Shown piece by piece: positions 34,480-44,608 of a stretch of DNA of 64,000 nucleotides. The stretch lies in the NCBI RefSeq assembly GCF_001310225.1, contig NZ_CP012898.1, forward strand, positions 744,001 through 808,000, given 5' to 3'. The position numbers and the translations under genes were made by a program. The notes under the pieces were generated by a model. The model saw only the letters and a program-made list of their open reading frames with translations, did not search any database and was not told the origin of the DNA. This DNA comes from Pseudalgibacter alginicilyticus. GTDB taxonomy: Bacteria; Bacteroidota; Bacteroidia; Flavobacteriales; Flavobacteriaceae. The stretch's first letter is position 1. Each line of letters starts with the position of its first letter.

Positions 34480-36171
34480 TTACCTAACAAGTTTCTTGTA
34501 TTTAATACGTTTAGGCATCAAATCTCCTCCCAAACGTTTCTTTTTATTTTCTTCATAATCAGAAAAACTACCTTCAAAGAAATATACTTGTGAATTACCT
34601 TCAAAAGCTAATATATGAGTGCAAATTCTGTCTAAAAACCAACGATCGTGACTAATTACTACGGCACAGCCCGCAAAATTTTCCAAACCTTCTTCTAAAG
34701 CTCGTAGCGTATTTACATCCAAATCATTAGTTGGCTCATCTAATAATAATACATTACCTTCTTCTTTTAGTGTCATTGCTAAATGCAAGCGGTTTCGCTC
34801 ACCTCCAGAAAGTAATTTCACTTTCTTATTTTGCTCGCCACCAGAAAAATTAAAACGACTTAAATAAGCTCTTGAATTTACTTCTTTACCACCCATCAAA
34901 ATCAATTCTTGCTCGTCACTAAAGTTTTGCCAAATAGTCTTTTCAGGGTCTATATTAGAATGCTTCTGATCCACATAAGCTAGTTTGGCTGTTTCTCCAA
35001 CCACAAACTCGCCCTTATCTGGAGTTTCCTCTCCCATTATCATTCTAAAAATGGTTGTTTTACCTGCACCATTAGGACCAATAACTCCTACAATTCCAGC
35101 CTGTGGTAAGTTAAAATTTAAATCCTCGTATAACAATTTATCGTCATAACCTTTACTTACACCTTTTGCTTCAATGACATTTGTGCCTAACCGTGGACCA
35201 TTAGGAATATAAATCTCAAGTTTTTCATCAAGTTGTTTTTGATCTTGACTCATTAACTTATCATAATTCTTTAAACGTGCTTTTTGTTTAGTTTGTCGTC
35301 CTTTTGCTCCTTGACGAACCCAATCCAACTCACGCTCTAATGTTTTTTGACGTTTTGAAGCTGTTTTACTTTCTTGTGCCAGTCGTTTAGACTTTTGATC
35401 TAACCATGAAGAATAATTTCCTTTCCATGGAATACCTTCTCCCCTATCTAACTCCAAAATCCAACCAGCAACATTATCAAGAAAATACCTGTCATGTGTT
35501 ACAGCTATTACAGTTCCTTTATATTGTGCTAAATGATGCTCTAACCAATGCACAGATTCCGCATCTAAATGGTTGGTTGGCTCATCTAATAACAACACAT
35601 CAGGTTCTTGCAAAAGTAATCTACATAATGCTACACGACGACGTTCACCACCTGATAATACACTTATTTTTTTATCACCATCAGGAGTTCTCAAAGCATC
35701 CATAGCTATTTCTAACTTTGTATCTAATTCCCAAGCATCAGCAGCATCTATTTGATCTTGAAGTTCTGCTTGACGGTTCATCAACTTTTCCATTTTGTCC
35801 GGGTTGGAATACACTTCTTCCAAACCAAACATATCATTTATTTTATTGTATTCATCAAGAATAGCAACCGTTTTAGCTGCACCTTCTTTTACAATTTCTA
35901 GCACAGTTTTAGACTCATCCAATATTGGTTCTTGCTCTAAATATCCAACAGAATAATCTTGTAAAAAGGTAACATCTCCTTGATAATTTTTATCTATCCC
36001 GGCAATAATTTTAAGCAAAGTTGATTTCCCTGAACCATTAAGTCCTAAAATCCCAATTTTTGCGCCATAAAAAAAGCTTAAATAAATATTTTTTAACACA
36101 GGTGTATTTGCTCCTTGAAAAGTCTTGGTTAAACCAGACATTGAAAAAATCACTTTTTTATCGTCACTCAT
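34480..36171 (-). CDS. ettA: energy-dependent translational throttle protein EttA (ABC-F)
   Basis: A soluble ABC-F ATPase that binds the ribosomal E site and gates the first elongation step according to the ADP/ATP ratio. The 563-residue protein has two ABC domains: GLNGSGKST and LSGGERRRVALCRLLLQEPDVLLLDEPTNHLD in the first, GPNGAGKTT and LSGGERNRLHLAMTLKEEGNVLLLDEPTNDLD in the second, joined by a basic linker (QKSKRLAQESKTASKRQKTLERELDWVRQGAKGRQTK spans about 260-300). No membrane segment. Length and linker fit EttA rather than other ABC-F members. Confidence 0.95.
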   Translation of the reverse strand: MSDDKKVIFSMSGLTKTFQGANTPVLKNIYLSFFYGAKIGILGLNGSGKSTLLKIIAGIDKNYQGDVTFLQDYSVGYLEQEPILDESKTVLEIVKEGAAKTVAILDEYNKINDMFGLEEVYSNPDKMEKLMNRQAELQDQIDAADAWELDTKLEIAMDALRTPDGDKKISVLSGGERRRVALCRLLLQEPDVLLLDEPTNHLDAESVHWLEHHLAQYKGTVIAVTHDRYFLDNVAGWILELDRGEGIPWKGNYSSWLDQKSKRLAQESKTASKRQKTLERELDWVRQGAKGRQTKQKARLKNYDKLMSQDQKQLDEKLEIYIPNGPRLGTNVIEAKGVSKGYDDKLLYEDLNFNLPQAGIVGVIGPNGAGKTTIFRMIMGEETPDKGEFVVGETAKLAYVDQKHSNIDPEKTIWQNFSDEQELILMGGKEVNSRAYLSRFNFSGGEQNKKVKLLSGGERNRLHLAMTLKEEGNVLLLDEPTNDLDVNTLRALEEGLENFAGCAVVISHDRWFLDRICTHILAFEGNSQVYFFEGSFSDYEENKKKRLGGDLMPKRIKYKKLVR

Positions 36172-36223
36172 TTTTATTATACATTTTTAATTGTTTAACT
36201 TGAGTATTAATTGTAATAACTAT

Positions 36224-36406
36224 TTAAACTCTGCCATTAAGGGCATTAAAAACCCATGCAATAGCGAAAAAGCCAATACCAACAGCTGCAAAACCCCATC
36301 CAGCTACATCATCATATCTAAACGCCCCCAGCGCAATTAAACTCAGTCCTACAAATATCATAATCCATGTAGCCCATGCTAACACAGTATTTTTATTCAT
36401 TGCCAT
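36224..36406 (-). CDS. CAL67264-type small membrane protein
   Basis: A 60-residue protein with two transmembrane segments (about 8-28 and 34-54). The sequence MNKNTVLAWATWIMIFVG and FRYDDVAGWGFAAVGIGFFAIAWVFNAL matches a short family widespread in Flavobacteriia. Function is unknown. An alternative ATG two codons later is possible. It lies 52 bases before ettA on the same strand and may be co-transcribed with it. Confidence 0.82.
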   Translation of the reverse strand: MAMNKNTVLAWATWIMIFVGLSLIALGAFRYDDVAGWGFAAVGIGFFAIAWVFNALNGRV

Positions 36407-36573
36407 AATCTTTTCTATTTTTAGTTCAGAAAAGCAAATATCGTATTTTTTAATTATAAATCAACCATCATCTATTAGCGATAAATACTACTTGTCGAAA
36501 AACAATTATTAGAATACTTAATATGTAACTAATAAGTATTTTAAACACTGTATTATAAAAAAATGGTCAGATT

Positions 36574-36623
36574 ATTACATAAAAAAATACTAACTTTTAA
36601 AAGTTAGTATTTTTTTATGTAAT
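36574..36623. terminator. 50-bp perfect palindrome, bidirectional terminator
   Basis: Each arm is 25 bases with no mismatch and no separate loop; the centre is TTTTAAAA. The arm contains an A7 tract on one side and T7 on the other, so on either strand the hairpin includes a T-run. It lies 19 bases past the OmpA-like gene stop on the minus strand. Confidence 0.7.
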
Positions 36624-36641
36624 TCCGTTAAGATATGTCAA

Positions 36642-37802
36642 CTAAAATTTGAGGATACTAATTTCAGATCGTCTATTTTGCTTATGCATTATTTCTGAAC
36701 ACCTTGTATGGTCATCACATTCATTAACCAACTTATCTTCACCAAAAGCTTCTCCTTCAATTCTATCACTTTGGAAACCTTTATCAAACAAATAATCAAG
36801 TGTACTTTTCAACCTTTTTTCTGAAAGTTTTTGATTATATATAGCGGATCCTCTTGAATCAGTATGTGAGGTGATTTTTAATGATAATTTTGGATACTCA
36901 TTTAATATTAGCGTTAATTTGTCTAATATACTTTTAGATAAAAATGTTAAATTAGAAGAATCAAAAGGGAAATGTATATCCTCTAAATCATCAATTTTAT
37001 TTTGTATTTCATTCCTTGTTTCTAATTTTTCTTTTTCTAACTGGGCTAATCTTGCTTTTTCTTTCTCCTGAGCTATCATTTTCTCATGTAAAATAGCTTT
37101 TTCATGCGCTCTATTAACACGAGCAATAGAATCTTCAATTCTTGATTTTTCTTTTGCTAATTCTTCAATTAAAGCTAATTTTTCTTCCTCTTTTTTAGTT
37201 AAACCCTTTTCTTCTTTAAATTTATAAACCAAACCAATGGCATGCTGTAAATGATTTTTAAAATTTGAATTCATAGCCCATTTTCCTGATGAATTTACAT
37301 CCATTCCAATTCTATCAGTAAACCAAGTTCTAAAACCTATTACACCATTATATGTCCCGCGAGAATAATCATTAGCATGTGTAAAACCAACACCTACTCC
37401 TACGTAAGGATCAAACCAACCAGTATCTCCTATAATTTCATTTAAATCATAACTCAATCTTGAATCAATAGAAAAATAATCTTTATCTTCTGTAAGTGGG
37501 AAATTATCAACTATCTTTCCTTCCTTATACCGATTGTAGGCCACAATACCTTCAACACCTAATCCGCTTTTAAAATATCTACCAATACTTAATCGCGAAG
37601 GATATGGCACTGCATTCCATGCATCTTTTATATCAAATAATTTTCCAAAAGCATTACCTGAATCATCAACCGCATTAAAGCCTATTCCAAAAATCCATGA
37701 ACTTACTTTTGTTGAATCTATTGATATGTTTTCTGTAGTTTGAGAATATGTTGTATACGTACTAACAACAAAAAAAAATAATAAAATTTTCTTTTTAAGC
37801 AT
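36642..37802 (-). CDS. OmpA family outer membrane protein
   Basis: A 386-residue protein with a signal peptide (about 1-20), an N-terminal beta-barrel-like part (about 30-190, SIGRYFKSGLGVEGIVAYNRY and GWFDPYVGVGVGFTHAND), a charged coiled-coil linker rich in Glu and Lys (about 195-270), and a C-terminal OmpA peptidoglycan-binding domain (about 275-386) with LKITSHTDSRGSAIYNQKLSEKR. It anchors the outer membrane to peptidoglycan. Single gene, followed by a perfect palindrome. Confidence 0.93.
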   Translation of the reverse strand: MLKKKILLFFFVVSTYTTYSQTTENISIDSTKVSSWIFGIGFNAVDDSGNAFGKLFDIKDAWNAVPYPSRLSIGRYFKSGLGVEGIVAYNRYKEGKIVDNFPLTEDKDYFSIDSRLSYDLNEIIGDTGWFDPYVGVGVGFTHANDYSRGTYNGVIGFRTWFTDRIGMDVNSSGKWAMNSNFKNHLQHAIGLVYKFKEEKGLTKKEEEKLALIEELAKEKSRIEDSIARVNRAHEKAILHEKMIAQEKEKARLAQLEKEKLETRNEIQNKIDDLEDIHFPFDSSNLTFLSKSILDKLTLILNEYPKLSLKITSHTDSRGSAIYNQKLSEKRLKSTLDYLFDKGFQSDRIEGEAFGEDKLVNECDDHTRCSEIMHKQNRRSEISILKF

Positions 37803-38156
37803 GATTTTAATTTGGGGTTAAAAAATATATACGTAAAAATAGATAAATCATACAAAGACTAACAATATATACTTTGAATTGTATAAATAATCGATAATTG
37901 GACTTTGATTTAACAATATCATATAATTAATTTTTAAATTTAATAACCTACCTTAAAAAAATTAAATTAAAGAATTATATGTTTTCATTTTTTAACCATT
38001 TTTCCTTTCTAAAAAAAGTAAACTTGCTGAAAACCTCTTATATTTTTAGTATAGGTTAAAGATAAAATCAGAGTTAAGTTATGGCTTTTTTTAATAAACA
38101 TCTTTTGCTATTATAATGCCACAGATGTCTATTTTAATATAACATTCGTTTTTAAC
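37803..38156. other. intergenic stretch with no recognised feature
   Basis: A 354-base very AT-rich gap on the upstream side of the OmpA-like gene and downstream of the FMN reductase gene. No ORF, tRNA-like fold or strong hairpin was seen. It presumably carries the OmpA-like promoter. Confidence 0.45.
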
Positions 38157-38687
38157 TTATAAGGCTGCTTTAAAAATTTCTACTTTATTTTTTAATTCAG
38201 AATTCAGCTCCTCATTAACAATCTTTCCTTCTAAAAAATTAGTTCCAAATGTTGGTAAAGAAAATGATTCTATAATGTGAGCATCATGACGAGGAAATCT
38301 ATCTTGTGCTATTGATAATACAGATGCTCCACCTCTAGCCCCTGGTGAAGTTGCCATCAATAACATAGGTTTTCCATAAAAAGTTTTACTTTCAATTCTG
38401 GATATCCAATCAAATATATTTTTAAAAGCAGTAGCATAAGCTCCATTATGCTCTGCTAATGATAAAATAATACCATCTGAAGACTTAATATTATCCAAAA
38501 AACTTTTTGCTGATTTTGGAATGCCATGCTCTTTTTCATAATCTATACCATAAATAGGCAGATCATAATCATTCAAGTCTAAAATTTGAATATTTACATT
38601 TTCGATTAAACTAGATGTATAAACTGCTAATTTTTTATTTATTGAATTTTTACTATTACTTCCTGCAAACGCTATAATACTTTTCAT
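38157..38687 (-). CDS. NADPH-dependent FMN reductase family protein
   Basis: A 176-residue flavodoxin-fold protein. It begins KSIIAFAGSNSKNSINKKLA, the FMN phosphate-binding loop of this family, and has SLAEHNGAYATAFKNIFDWISRI and KPMLLMATSPGARGG (about 105-120). Enzymes of this group reduce FMN, quinones or azo compounds with NAD(P)H. Cytoplasmic and single. It is divergent from the carboxyltransferase gene; the substrate cannot be told. Confidence 0.9.
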   Translation of the reverse strand: MKSIIAFAGSNSKNSINKKLAVYTSSLIENVNIQILDLNDYDLPIYGIDYEKEHGIPKSAKSFLDNIKSSDGIILSLAEHNGAYATAFKNIFDWISRIESKTFYGKPMLLMATSPGARGGASVLSIAQDRFPRHDAHIIESFSLPTFGTNFLEGKIVNEELNSELKNKVEIFKAAL

Positions 38688-38786
38688 TTTTATGTTTTTG
38701 TTGAAACAAACTTATATAAAACAACTTTATGTTCCAAGTAAACTATTTTCACGAAATTCAATTTGGCATTTTAAAAACTAAAAAAG

Positions 38787-38818
38787 TTTGACTTATAAAT
38801 TTTGAGGTTATACTTTTG
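38787..38818 (+). promoter_or_regulatory. Bacteroidota-type promoter of the acyl-CoA carboxylase gene
   Basis: TTTG (38787-38790), a 20-base spacer and TACTTTTG (38811-38818) match the Bacteroidota -33/-7 consensus (TTTG and TAnnTTTG). The start codon is 25 bases past the -7 element, leaving room for a short leader. Confidence 0.7.
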
Positions 38819-38843
38819 TACTTTAGCTTTAAACTAAGCACTA

Positions 38844-40472
38844 ATGGATATTAACTTCAATAAAAACGAAGATTACAATAAACTTTTAATTTCAGATTTA
38901 AACAAACGCCTAGCTCAAGTAAAATTAGGTGGTGGAAAAATCAATATTGAAAAACAACATAAAAAAGGGAAAATGACCGCCCGTGAACGAATTGATTTTC
39001 TTTTAGATACAGGTTCAAAATCTATTGAAATTGGAGCTTTTACAGGAGACGGTATGTATGAAGAACATGGAGGATGCCCTTCTGGTGGTGTGGTTATAAA
39101 AATTGGCTATATAAAAAGAAAACAATGTATTGTTGTTGCCAATGATGCTACTGTAAAAGCTGGAGCTTGGTTCCCCATCACGGGCAAAAAGAACCTTAGA
39201 GCACAAGAACTTGCTATTGAAAATAGGTTGCCAATTATATATTTAGTAGATTCAGCAGGTGTTTACCTGCCCATGCAGGATGAAATTTTTCCAGACAAAG
39301 AACATTTTGGTCGTATTTTTAGAAACAATGCCATTATGAGTAGCATGGGAATTACACAAATTGCAGCCGTTATGGGAAGTTGTGTTGCTGGTGGTGCTTA
39401 CTTGCCTATTATGAGTGACGAAGCTTTGATTGTTGATAAAACAGGTAGTATTTTTCTTGCTGGAAGCTATTTAGTAAAAGCAGCTATTGGAGAAACTATT
39501 GATAACGAAACTTTAGGTGGGGCCACAACACATTGTGAAATTTCTGGTGTTACAGATTATAAAGCCAAAGATGATGCTGATGCTTTAACTACCATTAAGA
39601 ACATCATCGATAAAATGGGTGATTACGATAAAACTGGCTTTAATAAAATTGAATCTAACAAGCCTAAAGAAAATCCAGAAGATATTTATGGCATTATTCC
39701 TAAATCAAGAGCAGACCAATACGATATGTACGAAGTGATTAAACGTTTGGTTGATAACTCTGAATTTGATGAATATAAAGCAGGTTATGGGCAAACAATA
39801 ATAACTTGTTATGCACGTATTGATGGATGGGCAGTTGGCATTGTTGCTAATCAACGAAAATTAGTAAAAACCAAACACGGCGAAATGCAATTTGGCGGTG
39901 TTATTTATAATGATAGTGCAGATAAAGCCACACGATTTATTGCAAATTGCAATCAAAAGAAAATTCCCTTAGTATTTTTACAAGATGTCACTGGTTTTAT
40001 GGTAGGCAGTAAAAGCGAACACGGCGGTATTATAAAAGATGGAGCCAAAATGGTGAATGCGGTTAGTAATTCAGTAGTTCCTAAATTCACGATAATTATT
40101 GGAAATAGTTATGGTGCGGGGAATTATGCTATGTGTGGAAAAGCATATGACCCTAGACTTATTGTGGCATGGCCTAGTGCAGAACTTGCTGTAATGAGTG
40201 GTAATTCTGCTGCTAAAGTATTACTTCAAATTGAAAAAGCTTCCTTAGAGAAAAAAGGGGAAAAAATAACTAAAGAAAAAGAAGAAGCCCTTTTTAACAA
40301 AATAAAAAACAAATATGACAACCAAGTGTCTCCTTATTATGCCGCGGCACGGCTTTGGACAGATGCTGTTATAAATCCGTTAGACACTAGAAAATGGATA
40401 AGTATGGGTATAGAAGCTGCTAATCATGCTCCTATTGAAAAGAAATTTAATTTAGGGCTACTCCAAGTTTAA
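38844..40472 (+). CDS. acyl-CoA carboxylase carboxyltransferase (beta) subunit, methylcrotonyl-CoA type
   Basis: A 542-residue biotin-dependent carboxyltransferase with two crotonase-like halves. Recognisable parts are GGGKINIEKQHKKGKMTARERIDFLLD near the start, GGCPSGGVVIKIGYI, VDSAGVYLPMQDEIFPDKEHFGRIFRNNA (typical of the methylcrotonyl-CoA branch), and GNSYGAGNYAMCGKAYDPR with WPSAELAVMSG. It would act in leucine catabolism with a biotin carboxylase partner, which is not in this window. A clear promoter precedes it. Substrate assignment rests on the methylcrotonyl-like signature only. Confidence 0.88.
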   Translation: MDINFNKNEDYNKLLISDLNKRLAQVKLGGGKINIEKQHKKGKMTARERIDFLLDTGSKSIEIGAFTGDGMYEEHGGCPSGGVVIKIGYIKRKQCIVVANDATVKAGAWFPITGKKNLRAQELAIENRLPIIYLVDSAGVYLPMQDEIFPDKEHFGRIFRNNAIMSSMGITQIAAVMGSCVAGGAYLPIMSDEALIVDKTGSIFLAGSYLVKAAIGETIDNETLGGATTHCEISGVTDYKAKDDADALTTIKNIIDKMGDYDKTGFNKIESNKPKENPEDIYGIIPKSRADQYDMYEVIKRLVDNSEFDEYKAGYGQTIITCYARIDGWAVGIVANQRKLVKTKHGEMQFGGVIYNDSADKATRFIANCNQKKIPLVFLQDVTGFMVGSKSEHGGIIKDGAKMVNAVSNSVVPKFTIIIGNSYGAGNYAMCGKAYDPRLIVAWPSAELAVMSGNSAAKVLLQIEKASLEKKGEKITKEKEEALFNKIKNKYDNQVSPYYAAARLWTDAVINPLDTRKWISMGIEAANHAPIEKKFNLGLLQV

Positions 40473-40529
40473 TTTTTAATTCTCATCTGATTTTTGTACT
40501 TTAATGATTGAATTTCAATAACTTCAATC

Positions 40530-40952
40530 ATGGTAACAATAAAATCACTCAATAAATGGGCAAATAAACATTCCTATTTGCTGATTGATTTTTTACGTAT
40601 TGCTTTTGGTGTTTTTATTTTTATAAAAGGGATTAGTTTTATGACCAATAGCCTCATGTTATTACAACTTTTTGAACCCATAAAAAATTGGGCTGGTAGC
40701 ATGATGGCAATGCATTACGTGGCTCCAGCTCATTTTATTGGTGGACTTTTAATTACTTCTGGTTTATTAACACGTTGGGCAATCATAGCCCAACTACCCA
40801 TTTTAATTGGAGCTATTGCTATAAATTTTGTAGGTGAAATGAACACAACAAACTTATACATAGCCATTGCTACTATATTGGTTTGTGGCTTTTTTTTAGT
40901 CTATGGTTCTGGCAAACATTCTTTAGATTATTACTTTAAAATGCAGCAGTAG
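40530..40952 (+). CDS. DoxX family membrane protein
   Basis: A 140-residue protein with four transmembrane segments (about 17-37, 60-80, 85-102, 110-130). FLRIAFGVFIFIKGISFM and AHFIGGLLITSGLLTRW match the DoxX/DoxD-like family, whose roles include thiosulfate or quinone-related redox functions in some members but are unclear in most. It follows the carboxylase gene by 57 bases on the same strand and converges with the TonB receptor gene. Confidence 0.82.
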   Translation: MVTIKSLNKWANKHSYLLIDFLRIAFGVFIFIKGISFMTNSLMLLQLFEPIKNWAGSMMAMHYVAPAHFIGGLLITSGLLTRWAIIAQLPILIGAIAINFVGEMNTTNLYIAIATILVCGFFLVYGSGKHSLDYYFKMQQ

Positions 40953-40968
40953 CAGTAATTAAATACCT

Positions 40969-43794
40969 CTAAAAAACATAGTTTAATTTCAAAACTGTTG
41001 CTCGAGGCAATACAGGAACAACAACAAAACTCGCATCAGGATTAGCTTGAATAAAATCTGTGGTTACCCCATTGGCACTAACACCAAAACTATTAGCTCC
41101 AAAGAAATTAGCTAAACCTTCTGAATTAAATAAGTTGGTAATCAATAGATTTACTGATAAATGCTTATTAAAGGTATAGCCGGTACCTAAGTTAAAAATA
41201 CTATAAGCAGGCAATTGAAATGCGTTAGCAACATTACCTTCTCTTTTACCCATAAACTGCCATTTAAAAAAAGCTGATATTTGATCTTTTTGATATTCTG
41301 TACTTAAATTAAACATTAATTTAGGGTTAAATGGTAATTGATTTCCAGAAAAATCTTGAATACTATCATCACTAATGTCCACGCTTCCCGCTGCATCATA
41401 AACTGTCCATGATGTTGCTTTTGGATTTTGAACAACACCATTAAAACGAAATGTCATATTTTGAAAAGGAGTATAAATACTCTCCCATTCCAAACCTATT
41501 GTTTTAGATCTGTTAGATTGATTGGGTGTATAAAAAATACTACTATCATTTTCATCAAAGGCAAAATCAGATACACTGATATTTTTCAGTTGACTCCAAA
41601 ATGCTGTTGAAACAAATGAAAAATCTTTTAGATTGTATTTTAATCCCAATTCTAATTGATTAATTTCTTGTATTTCACCTTTACTATTAACAGGAACATT
41701 ATCAAAATTATTGAAATAATAGTTCAATTCTGGTGCTTTATTTCCTTTTGAAACCCGAGCAAAAAGCGACGCTTCATCTTCAATTTTATAATTTACACCA
41801 ACAGAATAAGATAAATAAGTATAGTTAAAATTAAAAATATCTTGCTCGCCAGTAAATACATTTAAACTATTATCAAAAGCTGTATTTACATCTCCATCAA
41901 CTCCTCCAACTTCTTCAATTGGCGCATAGCGGTCTTTACTTCCTTTGTGCCCTATAGTCTCTAACCGTAAACCTAAATCTAAGTAAAACTTATCAGCTAT
42001 CTTCCATCTATCGTTCACAAATGTAGCGACCTGACTTACTTGAGCTTGAGAATTAACATAAAACAAACCTCCATAATTACTCACTCCATTTTCATCTGAT
42101 AAATAAATAATTGGTTCTCCTGGATTTTCAAGAGTTACCTGTAACATTTTTGGGTTAGGCTCGTAGGTAACATATCCAAAACTACCTTGTGTAAATAACG
42201 AGGTATCTGAAAACCCTAAAGAAAACCCCATATTAAAATCATGGTTTTTCCATTGCTTACGCAAGGTTAATTGATTCATCCATTCATTAGCTTTATTATC
42301 TTTGTACCAAGCAGATGTTCCCATAATTGCATCATTTGGTAAGGTGCCATTACCAATATACTCAATTGGGTTTCCTCCAAAAATACCGCTATTATCTAAT
42401 CTTGCAATTTCCAATCCTGAAATAGCATTTCTAAAAACCACTTGTCCTAATGGAAATGTTGAACCACTTGTATCACTAATAAAATATGCTGTAGGGTCAT
42501 TTAATGACACAAAAGCATTACTTATAGAGGTTTGCCAAATAGCATCTTTTGTAGAAAATTTTGTATTATTTCTAATAGACCAATTATAGCCAAGGTCTTG
42601 TAATAAGTCAAATCCAAACGCTAAATCTCTAGCATACAAACCTTTTGATGGATTAAAACTATTAGTAGCTCCTTGCGTTAAGTTCCGCCCATCTGGAATA
42701 GAAACATCAAATGCTGGCATCATTAGAGCTGTAGTATTAAAATCCTGATCAAAAGCAGGCTTAGGGTCATTCCAATCTGTTGCTGCAACTCCTGTCCATC
42801 TGTTTGTATAATCATCCAAAATTTTGCCATAAAATTTTAAATAACCTCGACTATATTTCTTTAAGACATTAAATTTAAATTGACCTCCTTTACTAAATAC
42901 AAAATCTGTATTTCGTGCACCATCATCATAACGGTAATGACCTCCAACATTAAAAAACCAATTATTACCTAAAGGACCTCCCAGAATTGCATCTACTTTA
43001 TACAATGGATTCCCTTCGCCTTGTAAACCACTTTGCAATTGAATTTCACCTCCAAAATGAGAACGCTCGTCATGCGAAATAAAATTATAAATTCCTCCTG
43101 GTGCGTTTAATGCCGTTATAGATGCACTTCCTCCTCTTATGGCTTCTACTCGTTTAGTACTAAGATCCAAACGGTGAAAAATATCCGGAGAATAATAAGA
43201 ATGCTGTACTAAACTTACGGGTAATCCATCCTCTTGTAGGGATATGTAATACCAACCAAAATCGTCTTCAGCAGAAGCTGAAATACCTCGTGTATATACT
43301 TTTGTAAATACTTCGCCTGCAGAAGCATCAGTAAATGTCCCGGAAATATTTTGCAACAAATCAGCAGTTCCTCTGGGCGTTACTTGACGTAATACTTTTA
43401 ATTCTAAAGAACTCACAGACGTGCTAGATTCTAATTGGATACGAGGCTCAAAAGTACCTGTAACAACAATAGTTTGAAGATTAAGTAAATCGTCTTCCAA
43501 TACAAATAAAAATGACAAATTATCTTTATCTACATCTATCGATTTGTATGATGTTTTAAAACCAATATGCGAAATACTTAATATATAATTCCCTGAAACC
43601 ACGTCATTTATTTCAAAAACTCCTTGACTATCTGTAATATCAAAAAAATTGGTGCCCTTTATTACAACATTTACACCTTCTAAAGCATTTCCATTCGTAT
43701 CATTTACAACACCTTTAATATTTACCTGTCCTAAAACAGTATTATAAATTACTAACATTATAAAAAACAGTATATTTTTTTTTAATTGTTTCAT
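40969..43794 (-). CDS. TonB-dependent receptor with carboxypeptidase-like regulatory domain
   Basis: An outer-membrane receptor of 941 residues from the ATG at 43794, chosen because MKQLKKNILFFIMLVIYNTVLGQ is a proper signal peptide; the longer frame adds 30 unlikely residues. After the signal come a CarboxypepD_reg-like domain (VNIKGVVNDTNGNALEGVNVVIKG spans about 23-46), a plug with VVTGTF and RGISASAEDDFGWYYISLQEDGLP, and a long barrel ending in Phe. No SusD-like partner is adjacent, so it is more like a siderophore, metal or small-ligand receptor than a SusC. Ligand unknown. Confidence 0.9.
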   Translation of the reverse strand: MKQLKKNILFFIMLVIYNTVLGQVNIKGVVNDTNGNALEGVNVVIKGTNFFDITDSQGVFEINDVVSGNYILSISHIGFKTSYKSIDVDKDNLSFLFVLEDDLLNLQTIVVTGTFEPRIQLESSTSVSSLELKVLRQVTPRGTADLLQNISGTFTDASAGEVFTKVYTRGISASAEDDFGWYYISLQEDGLPVSLVQHSYYSPDIFHRLDLSTKRVEAIRGGSASITALNAPGGIYNFISHDERSHFGGEIQLQSGLQGEGNPLYKVDAILGGPLGNNWFFNVGGHYRYDDGARNTDFVFSKGGQFKFNVLKKYSRGYLKFYGKILDDYTNRWTGVAATDWNDPKPAFDQDFNTTALMMPAFDVSIPDGRNLTQGATNSFNPSKGLYARDLAFGFDLLQDLGYNWSIRNNTKFSTKDAIWQTSISNAFVSLNDPTAYFISDTSGSTFPLGQVVFRNAISGLEIARLDNSGIFGGNPIEYIGNGTLPNDAIMGTSAWYKDNKANEWMNQLTLRKQWKNHDFNMGFSLGFSDTSLFTQGSFGYVTYEPNPKMLQVTLENPGEPIIYLSDENGVSNYGGLFYVNSQAQVSQVATFVNDRWKIADKFYLDLGLRLETIGHKGSKDRYAPIEEVGGVDGDVNTAFDNSLNVFTGEQDIFNFNYTYLSYSVGVNYKIEDEASLFARVSKGNKAPELNYYFNNFDNVPVNSKGEIQEINQLELGLKYNLKDFSFVSTAFWSQLKNISVSDFAFDENDSSIFYTPNQSNRSKTIGLEWESIYTPFQNMTFRFNGVVQNPKATSWTVYDAAGSVDISDDSIQDFSGNQLPFNPKLMFNLSTEYQKDQISAFFKWQFMGKREGNVANAFQLPAYSIFNLGTGYTFNKHLSVNLLITNLFNSEGLANFFGANSFGVSANGVTTDFIQANPDASFVVVPVLPRATVLKLNYVF

Positions 43795-44004
43795 TTGATT
43801 TTTAAGAGATATTTTTTGAAATACATAATTAATAAAAAAACATTTAAAACTTGAACCTTTTAACATGTTTAATATGCTTTTCAAAAACGACTATTAAGCG
43901 ATAACTTCCTTAATTTATGCTTATTAAAAAATTACTTTTATTGTAAATATTCTTGTAAATTTATTTTATTTAAATTTTAAACAAATTTCATAAAAAAACA
44001 ACTA

Positions 44005-44394
44005 ATGACTAACCATCAAAATATTACAAAATCAAAAAGAAATCTCAATATCGTATTAAGTACTATGTTTTCATTATTTGCCATCATCCAACTTAATGAC
44101 CCAGACCCTACTCTTTGGTTCTCATTGTATATGATTGTAGCACTTGTTTCTATTATTTCAAATTACACAAGCATACATAGAATCATCATTTGGGTGCTCA
44201 TAATTGGCTATTCACTTTATGCGAGCAGGTATTTTTTCTATTTTTTTGATTGGTTAAACACAGAACACAAAGAAGAAATTTTCGGGAAAATGGTTTATGA
44301 AAAACCCTATTTGGAAGGTTCCAGAGAATTTATTGGGCTTATTATGGCTATTGGTGCCTTATTTTTTCAGGTTGGAAAAAAAGATACACATTAA
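44005..44394 (+). CDS. transmembrane 220 family protein
   Basis: A 129-residue protein with about four hydrophobic segments. IIQLNDPDPTLWFSLYMIVALVSI (about 27-50) is the signature of the TMEM220 family, and the C-terminus has EGSREFIGLIMAIGALFFQ. The family occurs in Bacteroidota and in animals and has no known function. Single gene with a bidirectional hairpin directly after the stop. Confidence 0.82.
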   Translation: MTNHQNITKSKRNLNIVLSTMFSLFAIIQLNDPDPTLWFSLYMIVALVSIISNYTSIHRIIIWVLIIGYSLYASRYFFYFFDWLNTEHKEEIFGKMVYEKPYLEGSREFIGLIMAIGALFFQVGKKDTH

Positions 44395-44435
44395 AATAAA
44401 ACTATGAACTTTTATAAAATCCATAGTTTTATTTT
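44393..44435. terminator. bidirectional hairpin between the TMEM220-like gene and leuD
   Basis: A 14-bp perfect stem (AAAATAAAACTATG and complement) with a 15-base loop overlaps the stop codon of the TMEM220-like gene. T-rich arms on both sides would allow it to end transcription from either direction. Confidence 0.65.
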
Positions 44436-44608
44436 GAAAGTATGATATTCTTTATATCAATTTAAAATCTAATTATTTTTTTCAGAAGTGGTTCTTGGCC
44501 ATGAAGAAAACACAACGATATCTATGTTGTCACCCAAATACAACACGTAAGTTAAATAGCAAATAAAAATTCTTTTAATAAGATTTAAAATTTCCTATTA
44601 AAACTAAC

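Noticed and set aside
43795-43884. N-terminal extension of the TonB receptor frame
   Set aside because: The signal peptide starts at the internal ATG at 43794; the extension is not signal-like.
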